Shown: positions 44,099 through 54,140, numbered from the stretch's first letter. The stretch: DNA of 64,000 nt from Bactrocera neohumeralis (GCF_024586455.1 NW_026089623.1:13414784-13478783), one strand, 5' to 3'. Numbers and translations are program-made. Notes: generated by a model not told the origin, from the letters alone.

Positions 44099-44529
44099 GG
44101 GTGTGTCATTCTGAGACAACCTTTTTTTCAACAGAAAAACAGGCTAAAAACTTTCGAAAATGTGAAAAAGAAAGTCACTCAAAAGATGAGCTCTTGATAT
44201 TAATATTAAGAGGTGCTTATTTCAAATTTTCTGTTTTCCATATAAATTACATGGAAAAAAAATCATTTTTTTTGTGGTGGTTATTGTGCGGAGGTTATTA
44301 TATGTGCTCGCGATGGCTGCCAGTAGGGATGGTAAACTCGATTCCGATTCTACTCGAAAATCGAGTTTTCTCGTAAAATAATCGATGTCATCACTCCGCT
44401 GCTGCCATCCCGTCGCTGTTGGTATTTGGCCGCAAACACACACTTTCAGTTTTTGGCTCCCTCTTTTCACATTAAACGCTTATTTATACATATACATATA
44501 TCGGGTTCTATATGCATATTACCACACCC
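44099..44529. mobile_element. MITE with GGGTGTG ends and TA duplication
   Basis: The terminal repeat GGGTGTG..CACACCC is flanked by TA on each side (44097-44098 and 44530-44531). The interior holds two TCGAAAATCGAGTTTTCTCG-like inverted blocks near 44345-44375 and no coding capacity. At 431 bp it is typical of a non-autonomous DNA transposon. It lies in the BEL leader, immediately left of the R1-like LINE. Confidence 0.6.
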
Positions 44530-44542
44530 TAATACATATATT

Positions 44543-46840
44543 ATCTATTATTAATACCAATATTATATACATTATCGAGGAGCCGCAACTCAAGAAGCCG
44601 ATCAATACAAATTAGCAAAGAAGGAGCTAAAGCATGCCATCGACGACAGCAAAAAGAAAAAATGGGAGGAACTACGCGAGGATATAAATAGAAACCCCTG
44701 GGGACTCGGGTATAAAATAGTGATGAAGAAACTCGGCGCTCGAGCAAAGCCACCTGATCTAACCGCTGCCAAAATGGATAACATTGTGAACGCACTATTC
44801 CCCACACACGAAACAAGGGCTAGGGACCCAGAACACATCCTAAGACCGACGCAAATCCCCCCGTTTACCCTTGAGGAGCTGCAACTAGCCACTGCAAAGC
44901 TCAAGGCCAACAAATCCCCCGGACCGGACGGGATCCCATCAGAAATTCTCAAAATAATCGCTGCAGAGCGCCCAGGAGTACTACTGAACATGTACAACGC
45001 CTGCCTTGAAGCCGGAATATTCCCTGAACCTTGGAAAAAGCAACGGCTGGTTCTAATCAGTAAGGGAAAAGGAGACCCCAATTCGCCATCAGCATACCGC
45101 CCTCTATGTATGCTTGACACAGCGGGAAAGCTATACGAAACCCTGCTTAAACCCAGACTCGAAGCGGCCATCAACGAAGCTGGAGGACTGTCCCCTAGAC
45201 AATATGGCTTTAGACCCGGCAGATCAACCATAGGAGCAATAAAATGCGTCATCGAAAGCGTAGAAGTCGCACAACGTAGATGGCATAAGTACAAAAGAAT
45301 AGTGTTGCTGGCGACTCTAGATGTCCGAAACGCCTTCAACAGCGCTAGATGGGTAGATATGATCGACGCTCTCGAGAAAAGCTTTAAGGTACCCGACTAC
45401 CTCAGGGCCGTGGTGCGGAGCTACCTTAGCAACAGGAAACTGCTCTACGAAACAAAAGAGGGATCACGACAGATAGCGGTCACGTCAGGAGCAGCACAAG
45501 GATCCATCCTCGGACCAGACTTATGGAACATTAGCTATGACGCTATATTAAAACTAGAAATGCCAGATGAATCGTATTTAATAGGCTACGCCGACGACAT
45601 TGCAGCAGTAATCACAGCAAGGGACACAGAAGAAGCGCGAAGAAAGCTGAACCAGGTCATGATACGGACCCAAGCATGGCTCGACTCACACAGCCTCCAG
45701 CTCGCTACGGAAAAAACAGAGCTACTGCTGCTAACAAATAAGCACATACCTCTTGAAGTAACCATGTATACGACTACGGATATTCTTAGGACAAAAAAAG
45801 CAGTTAACTACCTAGGCGTAAGACTGGACCCCAGACTAACCTTCTGGGTACAAATCCAGCACGCCGCAGGAAAAGCAGCGAAGATCACCTCGCAACTGAG
45901 CCGACTTATGGCCAACATAGGAGGCCCCAGTCAAGAAAAAAGAAAGCTCCTAATGTCGACAACAATCAGCGTTTTATTATACGGAGCAGAGATATGGGCA
46001 GATGTACTTAAAAAGAAAAACCGGCGTAAGGTAGCGGCCAGAGTGCACCGCACAGCAGCCCTCAGAGTTGCATCAGCCTACCGAACAGTGTCCGGCGAGG
46101 CAATATTAGTTATAAGCGGAAATGCCCCAATTGACCTTCTAGCACACGAAAGGAAAAAGCTGTGGGAGCTAAAGCAGTCATCCGATAGCAACAAAAGCGC
46201 AATAGAACAAATAAAGAAAGAAACATTAATAACATGGCAACAAAGATGGGACACCGAAAGTCGCGGCAGATGGACGGCCAGGCTAATAAAAGATCTAGAC
46301 TCATGGACAGGCCGAAAATTCGGAGAGGTAGATTTTTACACAACCCAGCTGTTATCCGGTCACGGGTACTTCAAAAAGTACCTTCACAGAATGGGAAAAG
46401 TCGAAGAGCCGTCATGCCTATATAACAATGCGACAGAAGACGACGCTGAACATACATTCTTCGAATGTGCGCGCTGGCAAGGAGAACGCACCGCTGTAGA
46501 GGACCTGGTTGGCCCAATAAACGCGGACAATTTAGTCAGCGTTATGTTGGAAAGTGAAGAAAACTGGGGCATCATCAAGAAATTCGCTGCACTCTTGCTA
46601 CGCAGCAAAAAGCGGGACCTGGACGCAGGTGCGCAGATGTAAATCTCTCAATGAGAAAAATGGAACGCCATCCTGAAGTAATGCAAACGCGGTCCCAGGG
46701 TGGCCGACGGTTCCTTAGAGGGGGGGTTTTTAGTGACCTGCAAGTGGCACATACCGCTGCTGTGACGACAGCACCGACGATGCGGAAGGCATTTTCCACC
46801 CCCTCGCCCGCAAAAAAAAAAAAAAAAAAAAAAAAAAAAG
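44543..46840 (+). mobile_element. R1-clade-like LINE, 5'-truncated, young
   Basis: The 11-bp duplication ATACATATATT (44532-44542 and 46841-46851) flanks the element, which ends in an A28 run (46812-46839). It lacks endonuclease and ORF1 because of 5' truncation. The remaining 3' UTR is GC-rich compared with its surroundings. The uninterrupted reading frame and clean tail suggest the most recent insertion in this part of the intron. Confidence 0.9.
44555..46642 (+). CDS. Reverse transcriptase of R1-like LINE (5'-truncated, otherwise open)
   Basis: The reading frame is open from the truncation to a TAA at 46640, with over 640 codons. It starts within the N-terminal linker (KKELKHAIDDSKKKKWEEL, then NPWGLGYKIVMKKLG). 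RT motifs are KANKSPGPDGIPSEILK, LISKGKGDPNSPSAYRPLC, YGFRPGRSTIGAIKCVI, LLATLDVRNAFNSARWVDM, SGAAQGSILGPDLWNISYD and the catalytic GYADDIAAVI. A C-terminal CCHC-like segment, CLYNNATEDDAEHTFFECARW, is typical of the R1 clade. There is no start codon of its own. The RT core looks complete, so enzymatic competence is possible, but without its endonuclease it could not drive its own R1-type insertion. Confidence 0.85.
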   Translation, partial: YQYYIHYRGAATQEADQYKLAKKELKHAIDDSKKKKWEELREDINRNPWGLGYKIVMKKLGARAKPPDLTAAKMDNIVNALFPTHETRARDPEHILRPTQIPPFTLEELQLATAKLKANKSPGPDGIPSEILKIIAAERPGVLLNMYNACLEAGIFPEPWKKQRLVLISKGKGDPNSPSAYRPLCMLDTAGKLYETLLKPRLEAAINEAGGLSPRQYGFRPGRSTIGAIKCVIESVEVAQRRWHKYKRIVLLATLDVRNAFNSARWVDMIDALEKSFKVPDYLRAVVRSYLSNRKLLYETKEGSRQIAVTSGAAQGSILGPDLWNISYDAILKLEMPDESYLIGYADDIAAVITARDTEEARRKLNQVMIRTQAWLDSHSLQLATEKTELLLLTNKHIPLEVTMYTTTDILRTKKAVNYLGVRLDPRLTFWVQIQHAAGKAAKITSQLSRLMANIGGPSQEKRKLLMSTTISVLLYGAEIWADVLKKKNRRKVAARVHRTAALRVASAYRTVSGEAILVISGNAPIDLLAHERKKLWELKQSSDSNKSAIEQIKKETLITWQQRWDTESRGRWTARLIKDLDSWTGRKFGEVDFYTTQLLSGHGYFKKYLHRMGKVEEPSCLYNNATEDDAEHTFFECARWQGERTAVEDLVGPINADNLVSVMLESEENWGIIKKFAALLLRSKKRDLDAGAQM

Positions 46841-46851
46841 ATACATATATT

Positions 46852-47177
46852 GAAGTGAATAGGAAGGGATTTTTGGATTGCGGATTCGCCCACATTAAAG
46901 TGCGACCTTTTTGTAAATCGCATAATTTAAAAATTTTAATTCGGTCAGTTTTTCGCATACTATCTCCAGTTTTCGCAAATTTAATTATTGGACAATACTT
47001 TTTCGCTTTAATTTTTCCAATTGTGCTATTGCTTATTTTGAGTTATTTCTTTCGCTTGGCTTTATGTTCAATTGGGAATCTATATTTTTCTTTTCGTTCT
47101 CGTCAATCGATTTCCAACTTTTCCGGATTTATTCCGTTGTCAATTTTGCGAATAAACACGGGCCTTTGGAAAAAACC
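46852..47177 (+). other. Remainder of BEL leader
   Basis: Untranslated leader of the BEL element continues after the LINE duplication (GAAGTGAATAGGAAGGGATT) to the gag start. It is T-rich, with repeated TTTTCGC motifs. No separate gene is seen. Confidence 0.6.
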
Positions 47178-48141
47178 ATGTCGTTAGATCCAATTGAATT
47201 GAATGTTGGCTCGACTTATTAAATTCACATAGTAAAAAATTAATGAAATGTCAATCTAAAATTGAAGAGATTGAAGAAGACGACATGGCCCGAGGAGAGA
47301 TAGAGGACATAATTGTTGAAACGAAATCAATAATTAATAACATTTAAGATAATAATAGAAAGTCAATTACCGAAACATCTTTCGTAACACCTCACAGTTT
47401 AAGGCTCCCTAAAATTTATTTGCTGAAATTTAAGGGAGAATATTCGGAATTTAAAAATTTCACGAGTCTGTTTGAGAGTCCATAATGATCCAAGTATCCC
47501 AGATTTTGAAAAATTTAACCATTTGGTTAATTGTCTGTCTGGAGAAACCAACTTGTCAAAAGTGCAAGTCGAAGGGACACCTTTTAACTGCCTGCCCCAC
47601 TTTCAAGGTGCTTCCGGTACATCAGATGTTTGAGTTTGTGAAATCGGCGCCCTTAAGCATAAATTGCTTGCGTAAGGGGCATACTGTATCCAAGTGCAGG
47701 GCGGATCGATATTGTGTATGCAATCGATCGCATCACACATTGTTGCAATAGTATCCAGTTTCCTTCCCCGCTGCACCTCATCCGCAACAATCGACCACAC
47801 GTGTCATGCATACAGCGAGTATGATGGATCGGGTAATGTTGTCGACAGCATTGATTCAAGTGAGGACCAGTTATGGTGAATACCTGCCCGCGAGGGCGTT
47901 GCTGAACTCAGGTTCCCAAGTCAACTTTACGACGGAGAACTTCGCACAAAAGTTGCGGATTCGACGACAACACAAAACGTTAAACATAATAGGAATTGGA
48001 AATTCCAATACGAAAGTGAGAACAAAATTAAGCGCGTTTGTTAAGTCGCGTTTAAATAGTTACGAATTTTCGGCGGAATTCTCGATAATGCGTTGCATTT
48101 CGGCTAATCATCCAGACCATAACGTAAATATTAATGGCTAA
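47178..48141 (+). pseudogene. BEL/Pao gag and protease, broken
   Basis: The frame begins ATG at 47178 (MSLDPIELNVG) and is soon shifted. Capsid-like LPKIYLLKFKGEYSEFKNF lies near 47405 and LNHLVNCLSG-like sequence near 47515. A CCHC knuckle, CQKCKSKGHLLTACP, lies near 47555, followed by a second cysteine-rich piece (CLRKGHTVSKCRADRYCVC). The aspartic protease of DUF1758 type begins near 47850 with ARALLNSGSQVNF, where the usual DSG catalytic triad reads NSG. The catalytic Asp has therefore been lost. Stops and frameshifts occur near 47220, 47345, 47485 and 48140. Confidence 0.75.
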
Positions 48142-48179
48142 AAAATTCCGCACAATATTAAATTGGATTCCATAAATCA

Positions 48180-49560
48180 AAACAGATTGATATCTTATTG
48201 GGTGCATAAACCTTTTTCGATCTGTTAGCGGTTGGCCAAATTAAAAGTGGACTTAATCAACCAACGCTACAGAAAACCCTTCAAGGGTGGGTTGTGTCTG
48301 GCAAGTATGCAGCAATCTTAGTCCTCTTTCCCTTGCAGCTAGCACATTATGCTAATCTGAAGATGACTTAACGTCAATAAATTCGGTAGTTCAAAAATTT
48401 TGGGCTTTAGAAGAATTACCTTCAGAAGCAAATGGCATCATAATCACACCAGAGCAAAAATAGTGTGAAAATTTTTTCGTGAAAACAACTCAAGTGTTGC
48501 CTTCAGGACGGCTTCAAATCAGAATGCCCTTTATGTCTGGCCGTAAGTTACTCGGTCACTCTTATAAAGCCGCAGTTCCGCGGTTGCAGGCCCTGGAGGG
48601 ATTAACGTTAAAAGATCCAGCACTTCGTAAAATGTGTCTGGACTTAATGAATGAATATAAAGTAACGAACAATAAGATTCCGAGTGTGCCACACTACTTT
48701 ATTCCACATCAATGCGTTTTAAGACCCGAAAGCACAACAACCAAATTACGTGTTGTTTTTGACGTTTCGAGTCGTACTTCATATCAAATTTCATTGAATG
48801 AACTTTTGATGGTAGGCTCAACCATTCAAGAAGAGTTGTACTTAACCAAATAATGGTGCACGAAGAAGACAGAAATTGTGAGCTTATTGTGTAGAGAGAG
48901 CATCCCTTAGAGCATATACAAATTTTTGGACTTAACATCGTCACTTACGGCACTGCGCCTGTACCATTTCTCGCAACACGGTGCTTATAAATGCTCAGCG
49001 ATGCTAATACAATTAAATATCCACTCGGTTCATTGGCCATTAAAAGAGATTTTTATGTGATTAACTTATTGACAGGATCTGAAATTTTTTGGGTCTCTGG
49101 ATCTTATAAGAAGTGAGGTAATTAAAATATTAAACTCGGCCGGATTCACCTAAAAGAAGTGGTTTTCGAACCACCCTAAATTTTTCGGCAGTGATTGCAC
49201 TGAAAAGTCATTAAGCTTCATTGACAAAAATTCCACTAAAACACTAGGAATCCATTGGTTGCCGAAAGAGAAATTGTTTCGATTTGTTTTGCATGCCAAT
49301 TTTAATGATCTGCGAGCTACTAAACGAAACATACTGTCAGTCTCTGCTCGCCTTTTCGATCACCTTGGATTATTAGCCTCACTAGTTTCCAAAGCAAAAA
49401 TCAAGAGCTTTGGATTCAAAAACTAGATTGGGATAAGTCGATTCCATTGCGCCTAGTTGGCAGAATTTCAAAGCCAACCTACCTAGAGTCGACTTCTATA
49501 TGCAAAATCCACTTGCACTTTTTCGAGAGCTCATATGGCTAATTAATGACAATGAAGCTT
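48180..49560 (+). pseudogene. BEL/Pao reverse transcriptase region, broken
   Basis: The frame 48479-48853 carries MKTTQVLPSGRLQIRMPF, DPALRKMCLDLMNEYKV, VPHYFIPHQCVLRPES and KLRVVFDVSSRTSYQISLNE, all BEL RT motifs. The catalytic core between about 48850 and 49020 is degraded. Later pieces include LGSLAIKRDFY near 49030, followed by LINLLTGSE-like sequence, and an NSAGFT-KKWFSNHP-like piece near 49140. LFDHLGLLASLVSKAKI follows near 49355. Most of RNase H is missing. The region stops near 49560-49595, where an RTE LINE piece begins. Confidence 0.7.
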
Positions 49561-49594
49561 GCAGTAGAACCGTAAAAAACTGTACTCTCTTCTT

Positions 49595-49935
49595 ATGCCC
49601 TCAATTCGTAGTCCTTATTTCGTTTGCCATGGTCGTCATCAAAAGGGGGGTCTCTCATCCGAGGCTGATTGCTAATTTTCATTGGTAAGATTTTTTACGT
49701 GGCGGCTCCAAGACCCAGCGCACAACCCTGCGGAGGGGATGTTTCGCCTTCTCACTTTAGCTCGCCTTCAAACGGATGTTCTTAGGCTACCCAGAGGATA
49801 CTTGGTCAAAGACCGGAAGTAGTGAGCTGCTTGAGTTGTATGTAAAAGAATCGTTTCTGGCCACTCCCAAGTGAATGGCGATCAGAGAACTTTCCTCAAT
49901 TGTGTGAACTTCTACATATGACTCCATCCTCCCTG
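49595..49935 (-). mobile_element. RTE-like LINE 5'-region piece (copy A5)
   Basis: The sequence is the reverse complement of the first 340 bp of copies A1 and A2: the ATCAAAAGGGGGGTCTCTCA block near 49639, TTTTTACGTGGCGGCTCCAA near 49690, and AACTTCTACATATGACTCC at the end. Only the element's 5' region is present. It lies at a point where the BEL element has also lost RNase H and the integrase N-terminus, so it marks a deletion or recombination junction rather than a normal LINE insertion. Confidence 0.7.
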
Positions 49936-49949
49936 TACACTCTGCTTTA

Positions 49950-50823
49950 ATTACATGCCGAAGTTGCAAACCCAAATAATGGGAAATTTGCCCGCTGAAA
50001 GACTTCGAGCGTTACGACCCTTTCTGATATGTGGCGTAGATTTTTGTGGTCCCCTATATACCACTTTAAAAATACTTGGTCGACCACCCGTAAAAACGTA
50101 TATAGCAGTTTTTGTTTGCTTTACTTCAAAAGCAGTACATTTAGAACTAGTCTCGGACCTCTCTACTAATTTTTTTATTCTCGCCCTCAAAAGGTTCATT
50201 GGATCCCGAGGGATGCCACAGAAAATATTCAGCGGCAACGCAACCAACTTCGTCAGCGCCGACCACAAGCTGCGCGAGCTGAAGGAGCTTAAGGAGGCGG
50301 CGGTGCAGTACGCCAAATATCTGATCTTTCGGGCACTTGGCAACGCTTTACTCACGGCGGAGGAGATGTCAACACTACTGGCCGAAGTGGAGGCCATCCT
50401 CAATTCTCGGCCCCTAACACCGTTGAGCTAGGACCCCAACGACGGCGAGGCACTAACCCCAACGCATCTACTGATAGGGTGCTCCCTGCGAGCATTACCT
50501 CCAGAGCTGGTGTCAGTGGATCCAATTTGGTGCTGCGAGAGATGGCAACTTGTTTGCTCTCTCAAGCAACAGTTTTGGCGAGAGCGGTCCAAAACAAACC
50601 AGACAAGTGGCTGCACCCCACACGCAATCTGTACCTCGACGACCTCGTCCTCTTCCACGAGGACAGCGTGCCACCGCAGCAGTGCGTAATTGGACACGTC
50701 GTTGCAAACGCAAAAGGACAAGACGGCAAAATACGAGTGGCAGACGTGGCAACCAAGGCGGGCACCATTAAGCGCCCCATTCATAAACTCGCATTACTGC
50801 CCAAACATGTTGAAGGATTATGA
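49950..50823 (+). pseudogene. BEL/Pao integrase, internally deleted
   Basis: It starts with MPKLQTQIMGNLPAERLRAL and RPFLICGVDFCGPLYT, which carries the first catalytic Asp. ETYIAVFVCFTSKAVHLEL-like sequence follows, then RGMPQKIFSGNATNFV, where an Asp (SDN) is normally found and Gly-Asn is now seen. The stretch expected to hold the catalytic Glu is deleted: KEAAVQYAKYLIF joins directly to RALGNALLTAEEMSTLL. A TAG follows at about 50429, after NSRPLTPLS. The last part (50479-50820) is a DUF5641-like tail in shifting frames. Integration activity is impossible. Confidence 0.75.
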
Positions 50824-50841
50824 TCCTGTTAAGGTGACCGG

Positions 50842-51294
50842 TGTTGCGTCAAGCGACTTATATATGTCCAAAGCTAAAATGAAAAAACATTAAGTTAAAA
50901 TTAAATGCATTTTTTAAATATCATATTTGAATTATAAGTTTTTCTTTTTATTGTGTAAAAATACTTACCCATATAATCTTAAACATACTCACCTAAATCT
51001 ATTACTTTAAGTTAACAAAATGAATTATACTCACCTTTTTTTTGTACATATATACATAAGTTCTTACATTCCAACTGTTACCGTTAGCTTAAGTTTTAAG
51101 ATAAGTGAAATATGAACTGTAATAAAGAATTTAATTGTAATTAGACTGGAATCGAGATACCACGCGTTTCCTTTCTTTCGCTAATTTTCGCAAATTTAAG
51201 TGTTCGGTACAGGCAATTGGTTCAATTTTAATTTCAGTGAAATCACGCATCTGACTACTACTTTTATATCTCAAAAACGCTTGTGAAATTTTCA
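50842..51294 (+). repeat. BEL/Pao 3' LTR
   Basis: 453 bp starting TGTTGCGTCAAGCG and ending GAAATTTTCA, followed by TTCAT. It aligns with the 5' LTR over its length, with indels such as loss of a TTTTATT near 51080 and of CGTCGAAATTTTTG near 51190. The divergence shows that the insertion is not recent. Confidence 0.9.
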
Positions 51295-51343
51295 TTCATT
51301 GTAAATATGTATAAATTGTATAAACAGATGGAAAATTACTCAC

Positions 51344-51493
51344 TCATTTGTGCTGATATTGAATAAAGTGTTGAGCCATGGTGCTTTTAGGAAAGGCGTA
51401 GTGAAGTTCAATTTACCATTTAAGTTTTCAATCGACTTGATGGTTATATCCATATCGGCGACCGTTCTGGTATATGGATAGTTAACAGATAAA
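51344..51493 (-). CDS. Large lipid-transfer-like protein, short exon before the giant intron
   Basis: A 150-nt exon with acceptor TCACAAACAG above 51493 and donor GTGAGT below 51344. It completes a codon from the previous exon (AA|T) and ends with GA| in phase 2. The peptide is LSVNYPYTRTVADMDITIKS... followed by GKLNFTTPFLKAPWLNTLF, a pattern like the repeated strands of apolipophorin-type proteins. The BEL element ends only 50 bp downstream of the donor, yet the splice site is intact. Confidence 0.75.
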
Positions 51494-51552
51494 CTGTTTG
51501 TGAATAGTAAACTGGTTATAATATTAAAATAACAAATGTTTAAAATGCTTAC

Positions 51553-52943
51553 TTAAAATAGTGATAGCTGTCTTTAATACGATTATACGAGCCCATTAAA
51601 TATACTGTAGCTTCATTTTCAAATTTTGGGGTGATTAATGTAGCTAAAAATTCACGAAGAGTTTTCTCTTTTCTTAGCATTTGGAAATCTGCCCGGACTA
51701 TGCTGGTATTACCAGCAATTGTGCACTCAACACTGACTAGGCTATGTAGATCTGTAAGATTTCTATACGATAAACGGGTTATACAGCTCCTGTCGGTGTG
51801 TTTAGCAAAATATTTTCCTTCAATGGATACGTCTAATGCTTTCCCATCATTGTTAAATATATTTCCTTCGTATTGCCCACTAAAATTATGCATATCTTCG
51901 TCTGCCGAAGGCCAATGTGTTAATAATCCAAATCCAATATTATTAATGGATTCATAATTTAGATTTCCGTTTATTTCGAAAAACCATATTACATTAAAAT
52001 TTATTTTTGCACCCACCCTTAAATCATTGAATGTTTTATTAGGGTTTATGTATTTTATCTCCGAATGTAAATGACTTGTATTAGCACTTGGTTGTTCAAT
52101 ACTGCTTTGTATTAAGAGACGCATGTCCTCTGTAGGTTTCCAAGTCCACTCATAGTTGCCAAAGCCCCTATGAGAATCGAATTGATAACCTCCTTTTAAT
52201 TTCCCATAATCTAGTCGTGTTTTTATATCAGCCCAAAGATTCACTTTACCAAGACCCATATCACGCCAAGGCGTTTCTAAAAAAAGCTTGGCTGTAACAC
52301 AATCGTTTTCTGGATATTGGAAGTTAGTCTTAATGTAAATTCGTTCAATTGAAGCTTCCGTTGATTCAATATATACTGTCAAGTTAAGACCAGTTTCTTT
52401 ATGATATGAATAATTGCCAGATATTTTAAATCTTTTCCCATTTTCAATAGCATTTAACTGAAAACCTAGTTCATTTGTTTTTTCTTTTTCGTTTAATATA
52501 TTTAACTCAATCAGTCCTTCTTGATTGTTATGCAGTAAAAGTGTTTGCAACCGTGTTTTTACTGGCAATCGTCCATTCATATGAACCAAACCATTTATCT
52601 CATAAGTTACCATATCACGATAAAACACTCCTTCGATTTGGTATAGGTTGGGAGAACTGGGAGTCACAGTACCATGGAGAGATATATTTTTGAAATTTTG
52701 AATTGGTGTCCATAGCTCCGCATTGATCATTTCGTTTTTTTTAATTGCTCGCATGCCAAAAGTAAGATTATTTCGATTTTGATTTAAAAATACTATATCA
52801 AAGTTAATTTCCTGGTTTTCTCCATTACTTAGTAGAAATGTGTAGTCAAATAATTTTAAAGGTAATAACGTAGCTATAAATTTGCCATTAGAAGTTATTT
52901 TCTCATTGTCATTTTCACATTGCCACATAGACTCGATTTGAAA
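51553..52943 (-). CDS. Large lipid-transfer-like protein, main exon
   Basis: A 1391-nt exon without stops. Acceptor ATATCTTAG lies above 52943 and donor GTAAGC below 51553. The 463 complete codons begin FQIESMWQCENDNEKITSNG and end GSYNRIKDSYHYF. The peptide has alternating polar and hydrophobic residues, many NxS/T sequons (NLT, NIS, NTS, NFS) and no membrane segment, as expected for the beta-sheet part of a secreted lipid transfer protein. The segment GFGNYEWTWKPTEDMRLLIQ is the part that most recalls Apoltp-like proteins. No LPD_N or von Willebrand D domain is inside the window, so the family call rests on overall character and memory of homologues. Confidence 0.75.
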
Positions 52944-52997
52944 CTAAGATATCATAATCCTGTATTACTATATAACATTCGAATTTATGCAACTCAC

Positions 52998-53156
52998 CTT
53001 GATCATATCGGTTTGATTAATCATTTCTATTTTTATATCGAAAGTTTTTTCTTCATTAGAAAGATCCTGTTTAAAGTAGGTAGTTCCTTTGTACTGTAGA
53101 TCCATGTTTTCCTCTAACGAATAATCAAAGGAAGCTTCCAAAAAATTTTGATCAGA
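52998..53156 (-). CDS. Large lipid-transfer-like protein, exon
   Basis: A 159-nt exon with acceptor TTCCAATTTTCAG above 53156 and donor GTGAGT below 52998, phase 0 at both ends. The 53 codons read SDQNFLEASFDYSLEENM..., ending INQTDMIK. The intron to the next exon (52997-52944) is only 54 bp, a typical fly intron length, in strong contrast to the 43-kb intron two exons later. Confidence 0.75.
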
Positions 53157-53804
53157 CTGAAAATTGGAAATATGTATCTATAGTTATGATATATAAATAT
53201 ATAAAAACAAATAAAATAAAATATATTTTCAAATAACAAACGCTTTTCAGTTCCTGAAAGTATTAGCGTAACACATTTATTGAGCCTTTCATGTGAAAAT
53301 AACGTATCCTAAATAAGCATGGGTAACATGGCTTTATTGTGTTGTATACACTGTGACTTATAAACCTAGCAGTTGACGACTTTTATTTCCATTTATTTAT
53401 GAATTGCAATTAATAAGAAAATATCCCCAAGGTAAAGCAATAATATACAATATTGTATAATTACAACTTTTAAAAGGAGAATATCGGATTTATATGAAGT
53501 CAATGGAATACGAACTATTTTCGATGTTGTTAAACTTTACGAATTGATCTTTTAAAATCTTTTAGCCTTTCTAAAAAATATATTAATAAGGAAAATGTTC
53601 CCAAGGTAAAACAAACAGAGAATATCCGAAATTTATAAGAGAACAAGCAATAATGTACTCCTGCCGATATTTTTAAACCACCAATCCTTTTAAAATATTT
53701 GAAGCGGTTTAAAAATTTCTTAGAGGATTTTATTTTCTGTTAAATGTACTATGTTTTTCTGAATGCTCATGCAAGCAAGACCCTTCCGACGCTCTTGTCC
53801 CCAC
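53157..53804 (-). other. Probable intron
   Basis: AT-rich sequence upstream of the first clear exon. It contains two similar blocks (GGAAAATGTTCCCAAGGTAA near 53590 and AGAAAATATCCCCAAGGTAA near 53417), which suggests an old internal duplication. No coding signal is evident. Confidence 0.4.
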
Positions 53805-54070
53805 TAGTAAAATCGTATTTACATTTTCAAATGATTCCCCATTAAATATACATATCAACTGATATTTATAGTCATAACTTGAAGTTGTTGGTAAAACTTT
53901 CTTAGCATGTAAAGCTCTTGTCGAAAGTAACTTATATGTATCAAGTCCATTTTGAACAATAAACATTTTTTTCAGTAAATATGTAGAGTTTTGCATAATT
54001 TTCCAAATCCTTTGTCTAGAATAACTGTCTAAAGCTTTAAAAATCGATTTGTGTTTTTCAAATAAGTTTT
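53805..54070 (-). CDS. Possible upstream exon of the lipid-transfer-like gene
   Basis: An open minus-strand stretch reads ..KALDSYSRQRIWKIMQNSTY.. down to YKYQLICIFNGESFENVNTI and LL. A weak phase-0 donor, CTA|GTGGGG, lies at 53804 and would join in frame to the exon at 53156. The peptide has strand-like character compatible with the gene. The acceptor is not clear: possible AG sites are at CTTTAGACAG and TTTTTAAAG near 54030-54045. Just above 54088 the sequence belongs to the dispersed repeat, so the exon cannot extend beyond that. It could also be chance ORF. Confidence 0.35.
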
Positions 54071-54087
54071 GTAAATGGCAAATAGAA

Positions 54088-54140
54088 CAAGTAAGGAAGC
54101 GTTAAGTTCTCGTGTAACTGAACATTTTATTTTCCTGAAA
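54088..54140 (-). repeat. Dispersed repeat fragment, copy 4 (3' end only)
   Basis: The minus strand reads AAATAAAATGTTCAGTTACA, then CGAGAACTTAACGCTTCCTT and ACTTGTTC, matching the 3' terminal sequence of copy 1 near 2620-2660. Only this terminal piece is present, possibly as a remnant of an excision or deletion. Confidence 0.6.

Larger units (their letters stand above)
39696..51294 (+). mobile_element. BEL/Pao LTR retrotransposon with nested insertions
   Basis: Both LTRs run TGTTGCGTCA...TTTTCA and are flanked by the same 5-bp duplication TTCAT (39691-39695 and 51295-51299), the length typical of BEL/Pao. Internal pieces in order are the primer site, a long leader, gag, an aspartic protease of DUF1758 type, RT, and integrase with a DUF5641-like end. 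Insertions are a jockey LINE (40381-43956), a MITE (44099-44529), an R1-like LINE (44543-46840) and an RTE LINE piece (about 49595-49935). The LTRs differ at many positions and all coding parts are broken, so the element is old. Confidence 0.9.
8320..51343 (-). other. Giant transposon-filled intron, about 43.0 kb
   Basis: The donor is GA|GTGAGT at 51343-51338 and the acceptor is TTTTCAG at about 8326-8320. Flanking exons match in phase and in protein character. The interior consists almost entirely of nested mobile elements in both orientations: two LTR retrotransposons, two Helitrons, a Helentron-like element, several LINEs, MITEs and SINEs. The host gene stays open on both sides, so the intron is probably transcribed and removed. 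This is an inference from the sequence alone. Confidence 0.75.

Noticed and set aside
44602..45339. Long minus-strand open frame opposite the R1-like RT
   Set aside because: It is antisense to a clear reverse transcriptase frame and has no domain features; the open reading follows from the codon use of the real gene.
50479..50823. An independent small host gene
   Set aside because: Its position and its basic, Pro-containing C-terminal sequence fit the DUF5641-like end of the BEL integrase directly before the 3' LTR.
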